Below the pieces are notes generated by a model. It worked only from the letters and a program-made list of their open reading frames with translations, was not told where the DNA came from and made no database searches. Shown here piece after piece: positions 31,285-42,292 of a DNA stretch of 64,000 nucleotides. The first letter of the stretch is position 1, and the number at the start of each line of letters is the position of its first letter. Location: positions 35,527,613-35,591,612 of the forward strand of contig OZ010613.1 in assembly GCA_963932145.1 (NCBI GenBank), written 5' to 3'. The translations under genes and the position numbers were made by a program. Source of the DNA: Acanthosepion lycidas. Taxonomy: Eukaryota > Mollusca > Cephalopoda > Sepiida > Sepiidae.

Positions 31285-31570
31285 AGTAGCTCAGATTGAG
31301 GAATCAGAGAGCCGAGTTTGAATTCCAGTCAAATCCATTACATTCACTTACATGTTAATACCTTTGGGAAAGGTATGAATCCTCCTCTTCTCCCCGCAGC
31401 TATGCGTAAATAGCAGGAGAGACCAGGTTCTATAGCATTGGATAAGAACTGGTCTACCACAGAAAGAAATGGCAACCTAATGCAGGAAAAAAAAATCTGT
31501 CTCATCAGTCATGTATCAAAAGATACATGATTGCCTAATCATGTATCACGCATGGCACATAACTGACTGA
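31285..31570 (+). mobile_element. tRNA-derived SINE, family 1, copy 3
   Basis: The head is slightly truncated (begins tagctcagattgagg), then gagtttgaattccag B-box and the standard body and tail. Confidence 0.75.
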
Positions 31571-31790
31571 TGTGCTAATATGCTTGGGAAAGGTATCAAT
31601 CCTCTTTTTCTACCCCTAGCTATGGGTAAATAGCAGGACAGGCCAGGTTCTATAGCCTTATACGGCAACTGATATACCGCAGAAAGAAATGGCAACCTAC
31701 TGTGCGAAAAATTCTGCTTCGTCAGTCATGTATCAAAAGATACATGATTGCCTATGCATGTATCATGTATGGTACATAACTGACTGACTG
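31571..31790 (+). mobile_element. SINE family 1, copy 4 (body only)
   Basis: Body and tail only (atatgcttgggaaagg ... catgtatggtacataactga), joined directly to copy 3. This looks like a tandem partial duplication and not an independent insertion. Confidence 0.7.
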
Positions 31791-31849
31791 TATAAATAGT
31801 TGTGGTAAAGTAAAATTCTTACATTTGCCTTGATGAAGCCCTTTTTTTT

Positions 31850-31889
<40 letters not shown>

Positions 31890-32128
31890 TAGCAGTAGTA
31901 GTAATCTTATAAGTATAAGAAACTATACTCATTCAGAAAACCTTCGGTGTCTTGATTTGCAAATAAACAAACCAATACCAAAGGGAAAAAAAAGGTAGAA
32001 AAAAAAGAAAAAAACCAAGAACATGTAAGTTAGCTGAAATGCAAGTCCAAAGCCCAAAGAAAAAAAAACAATACGAGTACACAAAATAACTAAATAAAGT
32101 GCTCAATACAATAAGTAGAGCAGGACTT

Positions 32129-32344
32129 GTTAAACCTAGAGAGCCAGACAACCTACCACAGTTTCACCTTAGTGGATCATCAGGGAAGGCTGGCTAAAAG
32201 GTAAAAAAAGAATGGAATACTTATAGTCAATAAAAACTTTTGTTTATTGACTATAAGTATTCCATTCTTTTTTTACCTTTTAGCCAGCCTTCCCTGATGA
32301 TCCACAAAGGTGAAACTGTGGTAGGTTGTCTGGCTCTCTAGGTT

Positions 32345-32348
<4 letters not shown>
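32129..32348. repeat. Palindromic Penelope-like terminus, 106-base arms
   Basis: Arms 32129-32234 and 32243-32348 are complementary with about two mismatches around an eight-base loop. The right arm carries a hammerhead-like motif. (TA)n follows directly at 32349. The 72-codon minus-strand open frame nearby is low-complexity. Confidence 0.9.
32286..32335 (+). ncRNA. Hammerhead-ribozyme-like motif in palindrome arm
   Basis: AGCC, TTCC, CTGATGA (32294-32300), tccacaaaggt, GAAA (32312-32315), ctgtg, GTA (32321-32323), GG ... GGCT (32332-32335). Stem I pairs CC/GG and AGCC/GGCT around an internal loop; stem II CC/GG; stem III A-U and C-G. This has the arrangement of a type I hammerhead as described for Penelope-like elements. 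Mirror copy lies in the left arm on the minus strand. Confidence 0.5.
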
Positions 32349-32391
<43 letters not shown>

Positions 32392-32676
32392 AAAGAGAGA
32401 AGGTGTATTTAGACAGCAAGAATTCATCCAAACTAATTTTGCTAAATTCAACCAATAAGGTGTGTCCATTTAAACTTTTGTAATATTTTTCCTATTTCCA
32501 AATATAGCGTTGTATGCTGAAATCAAAATTGTATTGTATTTTATAAACATATTGCATTAAATTTTATAAAATATTAAATTTTGCTAAATTCAACCAATAA
32601 AGTCTGTCTGTCTTTAAATTTTTATAATATTTTTAGTTTGTTCTGTTTTATGGCATATCAACCTCAATTGGTTATT

Positions 32677-33142
32677 GTTGTAGCATACCTACAGATGATA
32701 ATGGGTATATCCTCAGTCACATCAATACTGTATGTTGGACTGCAGTTGGAGATTCATCTCCAGTTGTACTGGTCAAACTCTCTGCTTCTGGGCAGGGAGG
32801 ATCCCCAGACAAGGCAATGTCGAAGGGCAGAGTCTCATCTTGGGAAACAGCTACCTAACCCTGTTTTATACAGGGTCTACGGGAATTTTTGGCCAAGCAT
32901 ACTGGTTTGGATATTCCACATTAAATTCAGCCTTGTGCCACATCTGACCGCATGGAGAAATTGGTAAATATCCTGCGGTTGGAAATTCATTGCGGAATTC
33001 ACTTGATTCACTTCTAACAGTTAACTACTACTTCTACATGTCACTGGCAAATCTTATATGTGTTGTTCTTGTCCTAAGTATTATTGCTAATTACCAACCT
33101 TTGTGTGATTATTCTATTGACTAACCTTCCCTAGGTTACAAC
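32677..33142 (+). mobile_element. Interspersed repeat family B, copy 2
   Basis: Starts gttgtagcatacct and ends ccctaggttacaac, imperfect terminal inverted repeats. gttatt is present on both sides (32671-32676 and 33144-33149), consistent with a target-site duplication of six to eight bases as made by hAT-type transposons. It contains repeat A at 32758-32972. Confidence 0.65.
32758..32972 (+). mobile_element. Repeat A (SINE-like), copy 2, with 18-bp target duplication
   Basis: The target sequence ctgcagttggagattcat (32740-32757) recurs after the insert as ctgcggttggaaattcat (32973-32990), two mismatches. An 18-base duplication is what target-primed reverse transcription makes. The 128-codon open frame across this area is composite and not a gene. 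Confidence 0.75.
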
Positions 33143-33425
33143 AGTTATTTAATGCCAACAAGATTTTTGATGCTGGTAATATTTTTGTTCAAAAATGTAT
33201 TGCTGGTTATATTTTTTCTTCAAAAATTCATTGTTGGCAATAATTTTTTACAAAAATGTATTGCTGGTATTAAAACCTATTTTTACACTTTCATAGTGTT
33301 TTGACCCCAGATTGGGGTTAACTATTTGCCCGTAGCTGGGACCCTAACAGGTGCTACCACCCTGTGTCAGGGTGAACCTGGAAACACCAGCAAATAAGAG
33401 GTGGTTCCATGTTCCTCATAACCAT

Positions 33426-34384
33426 AATATTTTTCCTATTTTCAAATAAGTACATTAGAATCAAAATTATAGATAAACTGTCCAAAGTTTGATTCTAATA
33501 CTTCTATCTCAGTCATTATCAAAAACTGGGTGTTGCCAGTCAGACAGACAAGATTTTGTTAGCTACATCCTGGTATTTTTTTAGCACTAGAATTCAAATA
33601 TATCCAAAGTTATGTCATGTGTAACAATTAAATGAAGCTAGACCATACTGAAAAAGCATATATGTAATAAAACTCTCTGGCAAGGAAGGTTTGAATAACA
33701 GAGTAATCATTTTTATTGTTTGTAAAAATCTACAAAGATAAATTTTCCTTTATTTTATTTTATTTTTAACTCATCTAAATTCTGAGTAAAACTCCTCCCA
33801 TAAATCCCACACTACAAGTGGTTTTATCTGTCAAGAGAAAGACAAATGGATGATATCCTTTATGTTAATTAACCACATTTTCTAAAACTGGGCCGTGGCA
33901 TCATCATCTTCCTGATTTTCTTCTCACTCCTTCAAGATTTATTTTTCCAAGTAAATTTTCTTGAAAAAGTTATTTAAAGAAATAAACAAGTGTTTACTAC
34001 TGATAGCTGCCTCTGTATTAAATTATAACACCTTATCCATCAGATAATTTTAAGAAACAAAACAATGAAAGTAACACTGAGAAAAAAATTCTTTTTGGTA
34101 ATCAATAATTGGCTAAAACTAAGTCATCTGTATTTTGGTTCTATTTTTTTTTTGGCAATTCTTAATGAATATTACACATGCTTTCTTTTAAGTTTTTGCC
34201 ATCATTCTTTGCTCAACTCTCACATTCTAAAATGCTTTGGCCCAAGTAATATCAAAGTGTTAGTGGCTAAATACTGGTTGCAGTATATTCCAAACTTGTT
34301 GAAAGTTTCAGGTTTGGCATTACTTCTACTATAGCTGAACAAAATCCATATATCCATTTCTTAAGGATATTTTTTAGCTGACTT
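33426..34384. other. No recognised feature
   Basis: AT-rich. The 89-codon open frame at 34065-34334 is hydrophobic and phenylalanine-rich, typical of random AT-rich DNA, with no motif seen. Confidence 0.4.
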
Positions 34385-34612
34385 GACAAACAGAGAGACG
34401 GGCCGAGTGAGACAGACAGAAAGAAAGACAGGCCATGTGGAGCAGACTAAAAGAGAGATGGGACAAGTGGGGCAGATGGAAAGAGAGACGGGCCGAGTGA
34501 GACAGACGGGAAAGAGAGACAGGCCATGTGGAGCAGACTAAAAGAGAGATGGGCTAAGTGGGGCAGATGGAAAGAGAGACGGGCCGAGTGGGGCAGACGG
34601 AAAGAGAGCTGT
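34385..34612. repeat. ~28-bp minisatellite
   Basis: About eight units built on gacagacggaaagagagacg ggccgagtgg with alternating variants (gggccgagtg, aggccatgtggagcagac), in a higher-order pattern. The unit is GC-richer than its surroundings. Confidence 0.9.
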
Positions 34613-34994
34613 AACAGACACTACCAGACATACATAAATATGACCACAAGATACATGCATAGACAAAACTTAACCAAATCCCACAAAGACCAATTATAAT
34701 AGATACACAAATACATAAGAACTGCACACATAAACCCTGCTTAACCAAGGTAAAACAAAACAACAATAAAGAACACCCGAATTTTCTTTTCTCTTTCATA
34801 TTTCTTTTTTTTTGTTGATGCTTAAATAAAAGCTAAACACATTAAATTTTATTTTGTAGTAGTGCTGCAGTTATATTTTGAAATACAGTTTGAGTAACGC
34901 AAGAAATTGTAGGATATTATATTGATTATTATTGTCATGAAAGAGTTCTTTCATAGTATTTTGAACAGATTTGGGTAAAGTCTCTACAATTTGT

Positions 34995-35735
34995 TATGAC
35001 GTCTGTATTGTTGGTAATTTTACTATAAATATGTATTGCTGGTAATTTTACTATAAAAATGTATTACCTGGTAATTTCGCCATAAAAATGTATTAACTGG
35101 TAATTTTACCATAAATATGTATTGCTGGTAATTTTACCATAAATATGTATTGTTGGTAATTTTACCATAAATATGTATTACCTGGTAATTTTGCTATAAA
35201 AACGTATTAACTGGTAATTTTACCATAAATATATATTGCTGGTAATTTTACTATAAATATGTATTGCTGGTAATTTTACTATAAAAATGTATTACCTGGT
35301 AAATTTACTATAAAAATGTATTACCTGGTAAATTTACTATAAAAATGTATTACCTGGTAAATTTACTATAAAAATGTATTACCTGGTAATTTTACTATAA
35401 AAATGTATTACCTGGTAATTTTACTATAAAAATGTATTACCTGGTAATTTTACCATAAATATGTATTGCTGGTAATTTTACTATAAATATATATTGCTGG
35501 TAATTTTTTATATAAAAATATTTCTGTATTTTTACTACAAAAATGTGTTTTTATACTTTCATGCTTTTTGTTTGGGGGTTCACTATTTGCTCATATCTGG
35601 GACCCTAACAGGTGCTACCACACCAGGCCAGGGTGGACCTAGCAACAACAGCAATTATGTAGTGGTTCCATGTTCCTCAAAACCTCCCAATCAGATACCT
35701 TGCTGCTGGATGTAGTTTGTCAAACCAGAACTACA
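34995..35735 (+). repeat. Composite repeat family F, copy 4, long tandem array
   Basis: The middle array has about seventeen units of ataaaaatgtattacctggt with cctggtaattttac variants (about 29 bases each), then the family tail (tatctgggaccctaacaggt, gtggttccatgttcctc). The unit differs from the tagctggcaacattatt unit of copy 2 yet occupies the same place. Confidence 0.8.
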
Positions 35736-36589
35736 ACAACCAATAATTATTTTTAGCAAATATATCTTTAGTATAGCCAGGCTAAAAGTGGATTTGAGAA
35801 TATTTAACCATTTACAAAATGTGCAAAATAATTCTTAGTCTCTCAGAATATTAAACATCGTCTGTAATATCTGATTAACAGCTGGCACTGGGATAAAATC
35901 TAAACATGTTTCGTTAATCATTCTTCATTCATTCTAAAAACCAACTGCAAACAAGGAACTGTCAGCAAAATCCACCAAGTCTATAGAAATTCTCCACTCA
36001 AAATGCCTGCTTGAAACAGGCATATCACATGATATCCCATTAACCAATGAAAATGACAGATTGACAAACACATAATGTTTGTTAAAGAGCACACTTTAGC
36101 CAGATGGGTACACAGTCTGGGCAAACAAAGTTGCACTACTTATTCAGAAGTGCTTGTATTGAAATTGTTGCTGACTACAAAAGCATCGACACAGCTCTAG
36201 AGCAAGAGCAATGGACAGCTGTCAAAAGGTTTTGTAGGTTAGTCTATTTTCATCTAGTAGTCAAGTGTTCAAGCTTCATGTGAATTATTTTTTTAAAATA
36301 TTTTTCTCCTTTTTTACAACCATTAGATCAAACAGCAATGAAATCAAATATTTTTCTTTCTTATACTCCTGTTATTAATACAATATTAATTATTCATTCT
36401 AAGTTTTAAAAAGGCCAAAATGAAGAAAATAAATCCAGTTTATTCAAAAAGAAAAAGCATATTTCAAAAATTTAATAAAAACAAATTCTAAGAAGCAGAA
36501 ACATATTCAACACATTACTGGATTGGAAAAGATTCAAAGTTATTAACAATTTTTTCAATCTTGTTTAAATGTATTGTGTAAGAGTAAGA
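35736..36589. other. No gene; SINE-like fragment near 36180-36330
   Basis: The block gagcaagagcaatg...gtcaagtgttcaag has a B-box-like gttcaagc and matches 37200-37260 and 37668-37800 in part. The rest is unique. Confidence 0.35.
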
Positions 36590-36925
36590 GTTGTTGCTGA
36601 CATTGTGGTTTGAAACTAGATCACCAGTGAGTAACACAGGCGATTCCATTAAGTAGATCACATGATCATACAGAAAGTGAATAAATAAGAAGTGGTGTGA
36701 TGACTATACGGTCACTGTTCACTCTTCTTATCTATCTACTATTGCAATCAAGTTTACACTCTATTCTTTTACCACACAGATTACGATTCTCTACTATTTG
36801 GCGATTACTACTTGAACAAGTACTACTAATATGAATATTATTGGAAGGCGTTACTACTACTCCTAGTACCCGTGTTTACAAGTCTTGACTACAATGAGCA
36901 TTTTTGAAGTGATAACATCCAAACG
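36590..36925 (+). repeat. Interspersed repeat family D, copy 2
   Basis: Shares agatcaccagtgag, agtagatcacatgatca, ccacacagattac and ctacaatgagcatttttgaa with copies at 28575 and 52645. Confidence 0.6.
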
Positions 36926-37045
36926 ACATCACAAGAAAATGCTTGTTAATTTTACAGATTTTGTGTAAATTTAAATTCTTATAATTTGTTTCAACTCTTA
37001 AAATGTCCAAACCACAAGAAAAGTTGTTTTGTATACTGCAATTTG

Positions 37046-37087
37046 CAAAGTTTAACCTTAAAATTATTATTTTAAGGTTAAACTTTG
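37046..37087. repeat. 42-base perfect-arm palindrome
   Basis: caaagtttaaccttaaaat (37046-37064) and its exact complement (37069-37087) with a four-base loop. AT-rich; no known element recognised. Confidence 0.85.
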
Positions 37088-37667
37088 AACCTTTTGTGAT
37101 AGATCGTATGTAAGAGTTCAACATTAGGTCAGGTGTGAGTTTAAGATACAATAATCTCTCAAAGCACAGAGCCTCACTGAGGGGCTGAAACTGTTGCTCA
37201 CCACAAAAGCATCAAGATAAAGAGCAAGAGCAATGTACAGGTTCATAGGTTCAATCTATTTCAGAAATCAGGGAGAGTCCTTGAGTATAAACCAAGACTG
37301 CTTACTTGTAAAGGGAAAAACTAGAATTTGCAGTATGCCTGATAGTTGAAATAGTCACATGTTTCCCCACTGGTGCCAGAAGGCATGTTTAAGCCGAGTT
37401 TAAAGAGAACTGAACACTGATTTTCTAAGCAGGTAAATCAGTACTACTTGGCAAACAATTTTTTTTATATAATAACCTCTGTAATAAACCAGGTGATGGT
37501 GATAGTTCAAATAAAGCATTCTGACAATTCCTCAAAATGAAATATTAAATTATATAATGGAGACAATACAAAACTGTCATGATAACCAAAATGTCAAAAC
37601 CATCTGACCTTGATTATAAAAGACTCCAAAAATACATCATAATGATTTTTAGTACCAAGCAGGGGAG

Positions 37668-37800
37668 TGGGGTATAGTGGATATAAATGTTGGTTAAACA
37701 TTTATTACTGTCATCTGGTAGTCAAGAGTTCAAGATCAATTTCAAATGTGAATTATTTATTTAAATATTTTTCTCTTTTTTTTTTTTTATAACTGTTAAG
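37668..37800 (+). mobile_element. tRNA-derived SINE, family 6
   Basis: tggggtatagtgg (A-box-like) and caagagttcaagatc (B-box-like), followed by a T run. A related partial copy is near 36230. Confidence 0.45.
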
Positions 37801-38600
37801 TTATTTTATTTACAGAAGATCAAACAGGAACGAATTCAAAGTTTTTTCTTTACATTAGCGACTTCAACCCATTGGTCTATGATTCAATCACAAAAATAGC
37901 CTTATTTTAATAACAAATACTTTATAGATAAACACAGATTTTGTTGAGAAATTCACTCATTAATCCTTCGAGTTCTGCATACCTGAACAATTCTAACCCA
38001 TCTGCCTGATCCCCTGAGTCAAAATTTGCAAATAATTGGTATGTAATGTTTCACAGTAGATATAAAAATAGTTACAAGTGTTTACCCACTGGTAAAGTGG
38101 TGGTCAAGCCTCAAAGGTTTAAAAAAAAAAAAAAAAATGTTTCATGTGCTATCCATTTTAGTTGTTGCTGCTGTTGGAAGTCCTCAAGTGTTGTGGTATC
38201 TTTTATTTGGTACAGTTCTTTGTTTGTGAATCCGTAGCGCCAGTTCACAATGTTCAAAGAGGGGTGATCTTAGGCAAAGACCTCCAGTTTTACTTGCTCA
38301 AAACCTTTATTCACCATTGATCTAAAAAGGTGGTTGTATACAGTTGAAAGTTGAGATATTTCTGAATGGCTTTGGCACTATGCATGACATTCATATGAAT
38401 GTCTTGTTTTGATGAGGATATTCAAGAAAATGATCCATTTTCAGGTTGATGTTTTCGTTTTGCAGCTATTTGTGGTTTGGGGAGAAACTACCTCTGGCAT
38501 AGACCATTCTATATCCAATTTCCTTTTCTCCTATACTAAATATTTTACAACTGATCCATACACTGAGGTATTTGAACAAGGGGCATAACAACACAATTAT
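37801..38600. other. No gene; short RTE-type fragment at 38140-38265
   Basis: The minus strand at 38140-38265 repeats the QQQLKW-type LINE segment seen at 27465-27785. The remainder is AT-rich without recognised features. Confidence 0.4.
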
Positions 38601-38617
38601 CAGCAGTTACCCAATAT

Positions 38618-38705
38618 CAGCCAAAATAATTGACACCTGAAGATGACTAGAGGGTAATTGGCTGAAACATTATGTCAATAATGACAAATTAAAAGCATGC
38701 AATTT
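38618..38705 (+). repeat. Penelope-like tail with hammerhead-like blocks
   Basis: cctgaagatgactagagg ... attggctgaaacattatgtcaa: CTGAAGA, then GAAA, then an ACA/TGT stem III and a GUC-type triplet. Stem I does not pair at the core, so it is probably decayed. Confidence 0.45.
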
Positions 38706-39130
38706 TCCTTTCAATATTTCCAACCATTCAGCCCTATACATTGCTGTGCAAATATTGTAAAGGTTTGATTTTTGACAGAAAAAAAAAAAAATAAATAAAT
38801 AATGGAAGCTTTTTTTTGTTTTTTGTTTTTTTCAGTGGGTGAGGTCACAAAGAAGTCATGTAAAACTCACAATTTAAAAATGAGAATTTTGAAATTCTGC
38901 AGCAACATTACAACTTAAAAATTTTATGGCACATCAATTTTTATATAATAGTCATATAGATGCCCAACAATATCTTGTATGACCTCTGTTGACCAAATCT
39001 GTTTTGAATCTGAATTTATTTTTTCTTACAGCAATTGAATTAAAATGTCATATTGAAATGCCCTAGCAACACTTGGTGCTGTTATATTTAAATGTAAAAA
39101 TTTAACCCTAACAGTAAGATGCATGGCTAA

Positions 39131-39894
39131 TGAAACTGTCAGAAGCTCGGAAAGTGTCATATAGGATGAAAATGAGTAACTACTGACACTGGGGTTCAAG
39201 CGTGACACTTTGGACTTATGCATACAGCTTTCCGCCAGGTGTATAAATAGCAATGTCAGGCTACTGACTGGGGTGATTGATGAATGGAACTATTCAGTCA
39301 AATTAGTGTGAATTATTGTGCATCAATGATTTGGGTTTTGACTTAGGATTTACCGTATGTTAAATTGTGTTTGTAATTAAATACTGTTTTGTCTTACCAT
39401 TGAAGTCTTGAGTTATACTTAATTATTAATAGCCGCAATATGTCCCAAAAGTAGCAATGAGGAATTTTAGTGAAACTCATGCAGGAAGAAAAAAGGTGGG
39501 AGCTGCCATATAGGAAGAAAATGAGTAACTACCGATACCAAGGTTCAAGCGTGACACACTGGACTTATTAATATGTTTTCCACCAGGTGTATAAACAGTG
39601 GTGTCAGGCTAGTGACTGGAGTGATCATTGAGTGGAACTATCCAGTTGAATTAGTGTGAATTATTGTATGTTGATAATTTGGTTTTCAATTTAAGATTTA
39701 CCTGATGTTAAGCTGAGCCACGCAACTAACAATGTATTCACTGAAATGGTTAATTATCTTTGGTTGGTTTTTACTTCTTTGTTCTTGTTAAATATTTATT
39801 TGCATTTGTAATTAAGTACTGTTTTTACCTTAACACTGAAGTCTTGAGTTATACTTATTCATTAACGGTCACTATTATGTCACAAAAGAAAGAG
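39131..39894 (+). repeat. Tandem LTR-like direct repeat pair
   Basis: Copies at about 39131-39456 and 39471-39894 share ggttcaagcgtgacac, ccaggtgtataaa, gtgtgaattattg and gaagtcttgagttatact. Each has a TATA-like gtataaata/gtataaaca about 25-30 bases before a caatgtc/gtgtcagg block and a late aattaa(g/a)tactgtttt. This is the look of an LTR with promoter. There is no internal element between them. The second copy has an extra block near 39715-39790. Confidence 0.5.
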
Positions 39895-40300
39895 AAACTG
39901 ATGATGATCTCTAGTTCATATTTTCACAAATACTTTTAAAAAAAGTGTGAATCCAATCCTCCTTCCCCCAGCTAGAGGTTAAATAATAGAGCAGACAGGG
40001 CATGACTGGCAACAAGGCATTTAGAGAAGGACAATTGTGAATTCAAAACTAGTTGGTGTACTAATGAAGATATAGAAGCTCTTCAGTTTTGTAATCTATC
40101 ATGAGACAGTGACTCAATAAAAACACTGATCCCCCCACCCCGCAGTCAGTGATGTAAATTTTAGAAAATAACATGGAGGTGCCTCATCTTGAACTTTTCA
40201 AATATTAACAAAAATTTATGGAATTCATCTTTTATTTTTCTTTAGATTTAAAGATGTAACAAGTATTTTGAAACACATTTAAAAAAGTTCCATGTCACAA
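39895..40300. other. No recognised feature
   Basis: Unique AT-rich sequence; one pyrimidine-rich patch (gatccccccaccccgc) near 40128. The minus-strand open frame starting at 40460 has no motif. Confidence 0.4.
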
Positions 40301-40345
40301 CTATTATGGGACAGAAATAGTAAAATAGTATCTGTCCCATAATAG
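40301..40345. repeat. Short hairpin, 15-base arms
   Basis: ctattatgggacaga and tctgtcccataatag are exact complements around a 15-base loop. Confidence 0.8.
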
Positions 40346-41504
40346 TAGATACATGAAGTGGATGATCTATGTCAGTCAAACTATCAACTATTAGAGAACA
40401 GCAACATGGCTGATCATGGTAGGTTAAACGGTTCTTTTTTATATTTGTGTCTATAAGCATTTATATGGTTCTGGGATAGGTAAATATTGTCATTCTCAAT
40501 TTGGCTCTATCGATAAAACAGCCATTTTCTCTATCGGCAAAACAGCTGTCATCTATTTGATGCTATAGGCAAAGCATTGCCCATCTCTATTTGACTCAAC
40601 AGACAAACATTGACCATCTCTATTACAGTCCATAGGCAAATCCTGATTATTTATATTTAAGTCTGGAAGTATTTACTTGGCAGATGGCAAATTTTGTGGG
40701 GGTGGTGTTTTATCCACCTGCAGCTAATGCTGCCAGTGCATTCTCAGGAGTCTTACTAATAGGTCGTGCTTGCTTGCTTGATGAAAAAAAAAAAAAAAAA
40801 TCATTCCATTCTCTTGTTTTAAAAAATGCATTTTCATGGTATGACACCATCCAAGTATAGGCCAAAATAATGATTTCATTGGCCAGTCATTGTCACATGA
40901 TATGTTTGCTGCAAGTCAGTGTTTTTCATGTTTGACAAGACAGAGAGACAATTCTGTCTGTAACCTAATGCCATTTCTGTTAAACCAAAGATGGATCTGA
41001 AACTAAGCTATTGTTATGGCCAGACATTTTACTTAGAAGCAGATCAGGCAAATGAAAGCCTTTTCCTCCAACACAGAATCAAGTGAAACATGATGATGAC
41101 TGCTTAAAGGCAACAAACATGTTTCTGACGAGTGCTGTCTTTTTGGAATACTATCTTAATTTTTAATGTTTTCAGCTCCTTTTCTTAATGTCATCTCAGG
41201 TCATTCAGACTGATTGATTCAACAAATATTTCAGTTGATTCACTTGCTTTAGATTATATTATTGTCTTTATTCCTACCGATTCTGAAAACACAACATAAT
41301 GAAAATTTAGTCTAAAGATAACTGGAGATTCTACCAGTTGAAAACATCCTCATCAGTGCCTCGACTGCTTCAGTCATGGTGGGGGAGGGTCTAATGGCAG
41401 AAGAAACAGACAACCTCCTCCTTCAGTTGGCAGTGATTCTCAGGAATTCCAGCACTGTCATATCTGTCCACTCTTGGATACTGTCTGAACAGTTTTCTTT
41501 TTTT

Positions 41505-41540
<36 letters not shown>
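40346..41540. other. No recognised feature
   Basis: A loose array of about 50-base units (gacaaa.attg.c.atctctatttga.tc.ata) at 40490-40640; otherwise unique. A T run at 41508-41535 borders the next element. Confidence 0.4.
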
Positions 41541-42010
41541 CAGTTATTACAACGTTTCGGACATTGTATGCTCTGGCCTTCTTCAGGTGGTTGGAATGTC
41601 AAGCTGAAACCTTTATTTTGCTCACTGGGATAGACTGCTCTAGTTCCACATGCCATGTTTAATGGATGTCATTTATCAGTTATCTCCTGTTAATTTCCCT
41701 CTGAAAGTTCTTCACTGCCTTAACCAGTTAGGGACTCTATATAGAGCTGCACTGTATAAACTCCTCGTAAGACGAGCCATCTTTTCAAATATCCACTTTT
41801 TTCTCCATCTTTTTAACTGTTGTCAATGCCGCTTCATATAAGATCAGTGGCCACAGAATCTTAGAATCTTTGGATCCTGTCACTGGATCTAAACAACACC
41901 TTTATTCACTGTTCCTTGTGTCCTTGAGGACAACAGCTGAAACGTAATAAATATGGCGACAAATATGACGACAATAGTCCAAATAATGTAAATAATATAC
42001 ATAATACTTA
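41541..42010 (-). mobile_element. Family E repeat, copy 4, tails at both ends
   Basis: Minus-strand tail at 41541-41590 (CTGAAGA ... GAAACG with GTTGTAATAA), body, and the tRNA-like head ending about 41930, with an extra unmatched block at about 41725-41870. Immediately outside the head, on the plus strand, another tail begins (acagctgaaacgtaataaat, gacaatagtccaaataatg). Confidence 0.65.
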
Positions 42011-42045
42011 TCTCAGAAATATAGACAAAAAAAAAAAAAATCAGA

Positions 42046-42292
42046 TGTTTTAACCTAGGAAAAGGTTACTGAATAAGAATAACCAAAATGAAGGTTGGAA
42101 AAGGAATGGTGATCTTTATAACAGAAACAACATACAAGATTCACCTGTGGTGCATAGTAAATAATCAACTGCTAATGGTGAGTTAGAAGTGAATCAAGGT
42201 GAATTGCAAGTGAATCCCAGTGATTAACACATACATTATATTCTACTGTATTTATACAAATTGGGACATGCCCATTATAGTCCAACGGTACA
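42046..42292 (-). repeat. Interspersed repeat family B, copy 3
   Basis: taacctaggaaaaggttactg at one end and attatagtccaacggta at the other; interior matches the copies at 11723 and 32677. Confidence 0.55.

Larger units (their letters stand above)
32637..33425 (+). repeat. Composite repeat family F, copy 3, nested
   Basis: Head at 32637-32676 (ttatggcatatcaacctcaa), interrupted by repeat B (which itself contains repeat A), resuming at 33143 (gttatttaatgcc), then a short tandem array (attgctggtaatattttt type) and the tail at 33310-33425 (gctgggaccctaacaggtgc). The uninterrupted head at 26480-26515 is the empty site. Confidence 0.75.

Noticed and set aside
32581..32967. 128-codon plus-strand open frame
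   Set aside because: Spans three nested repeats (F, B and A), so it cannot be an ancestral coding sequence.
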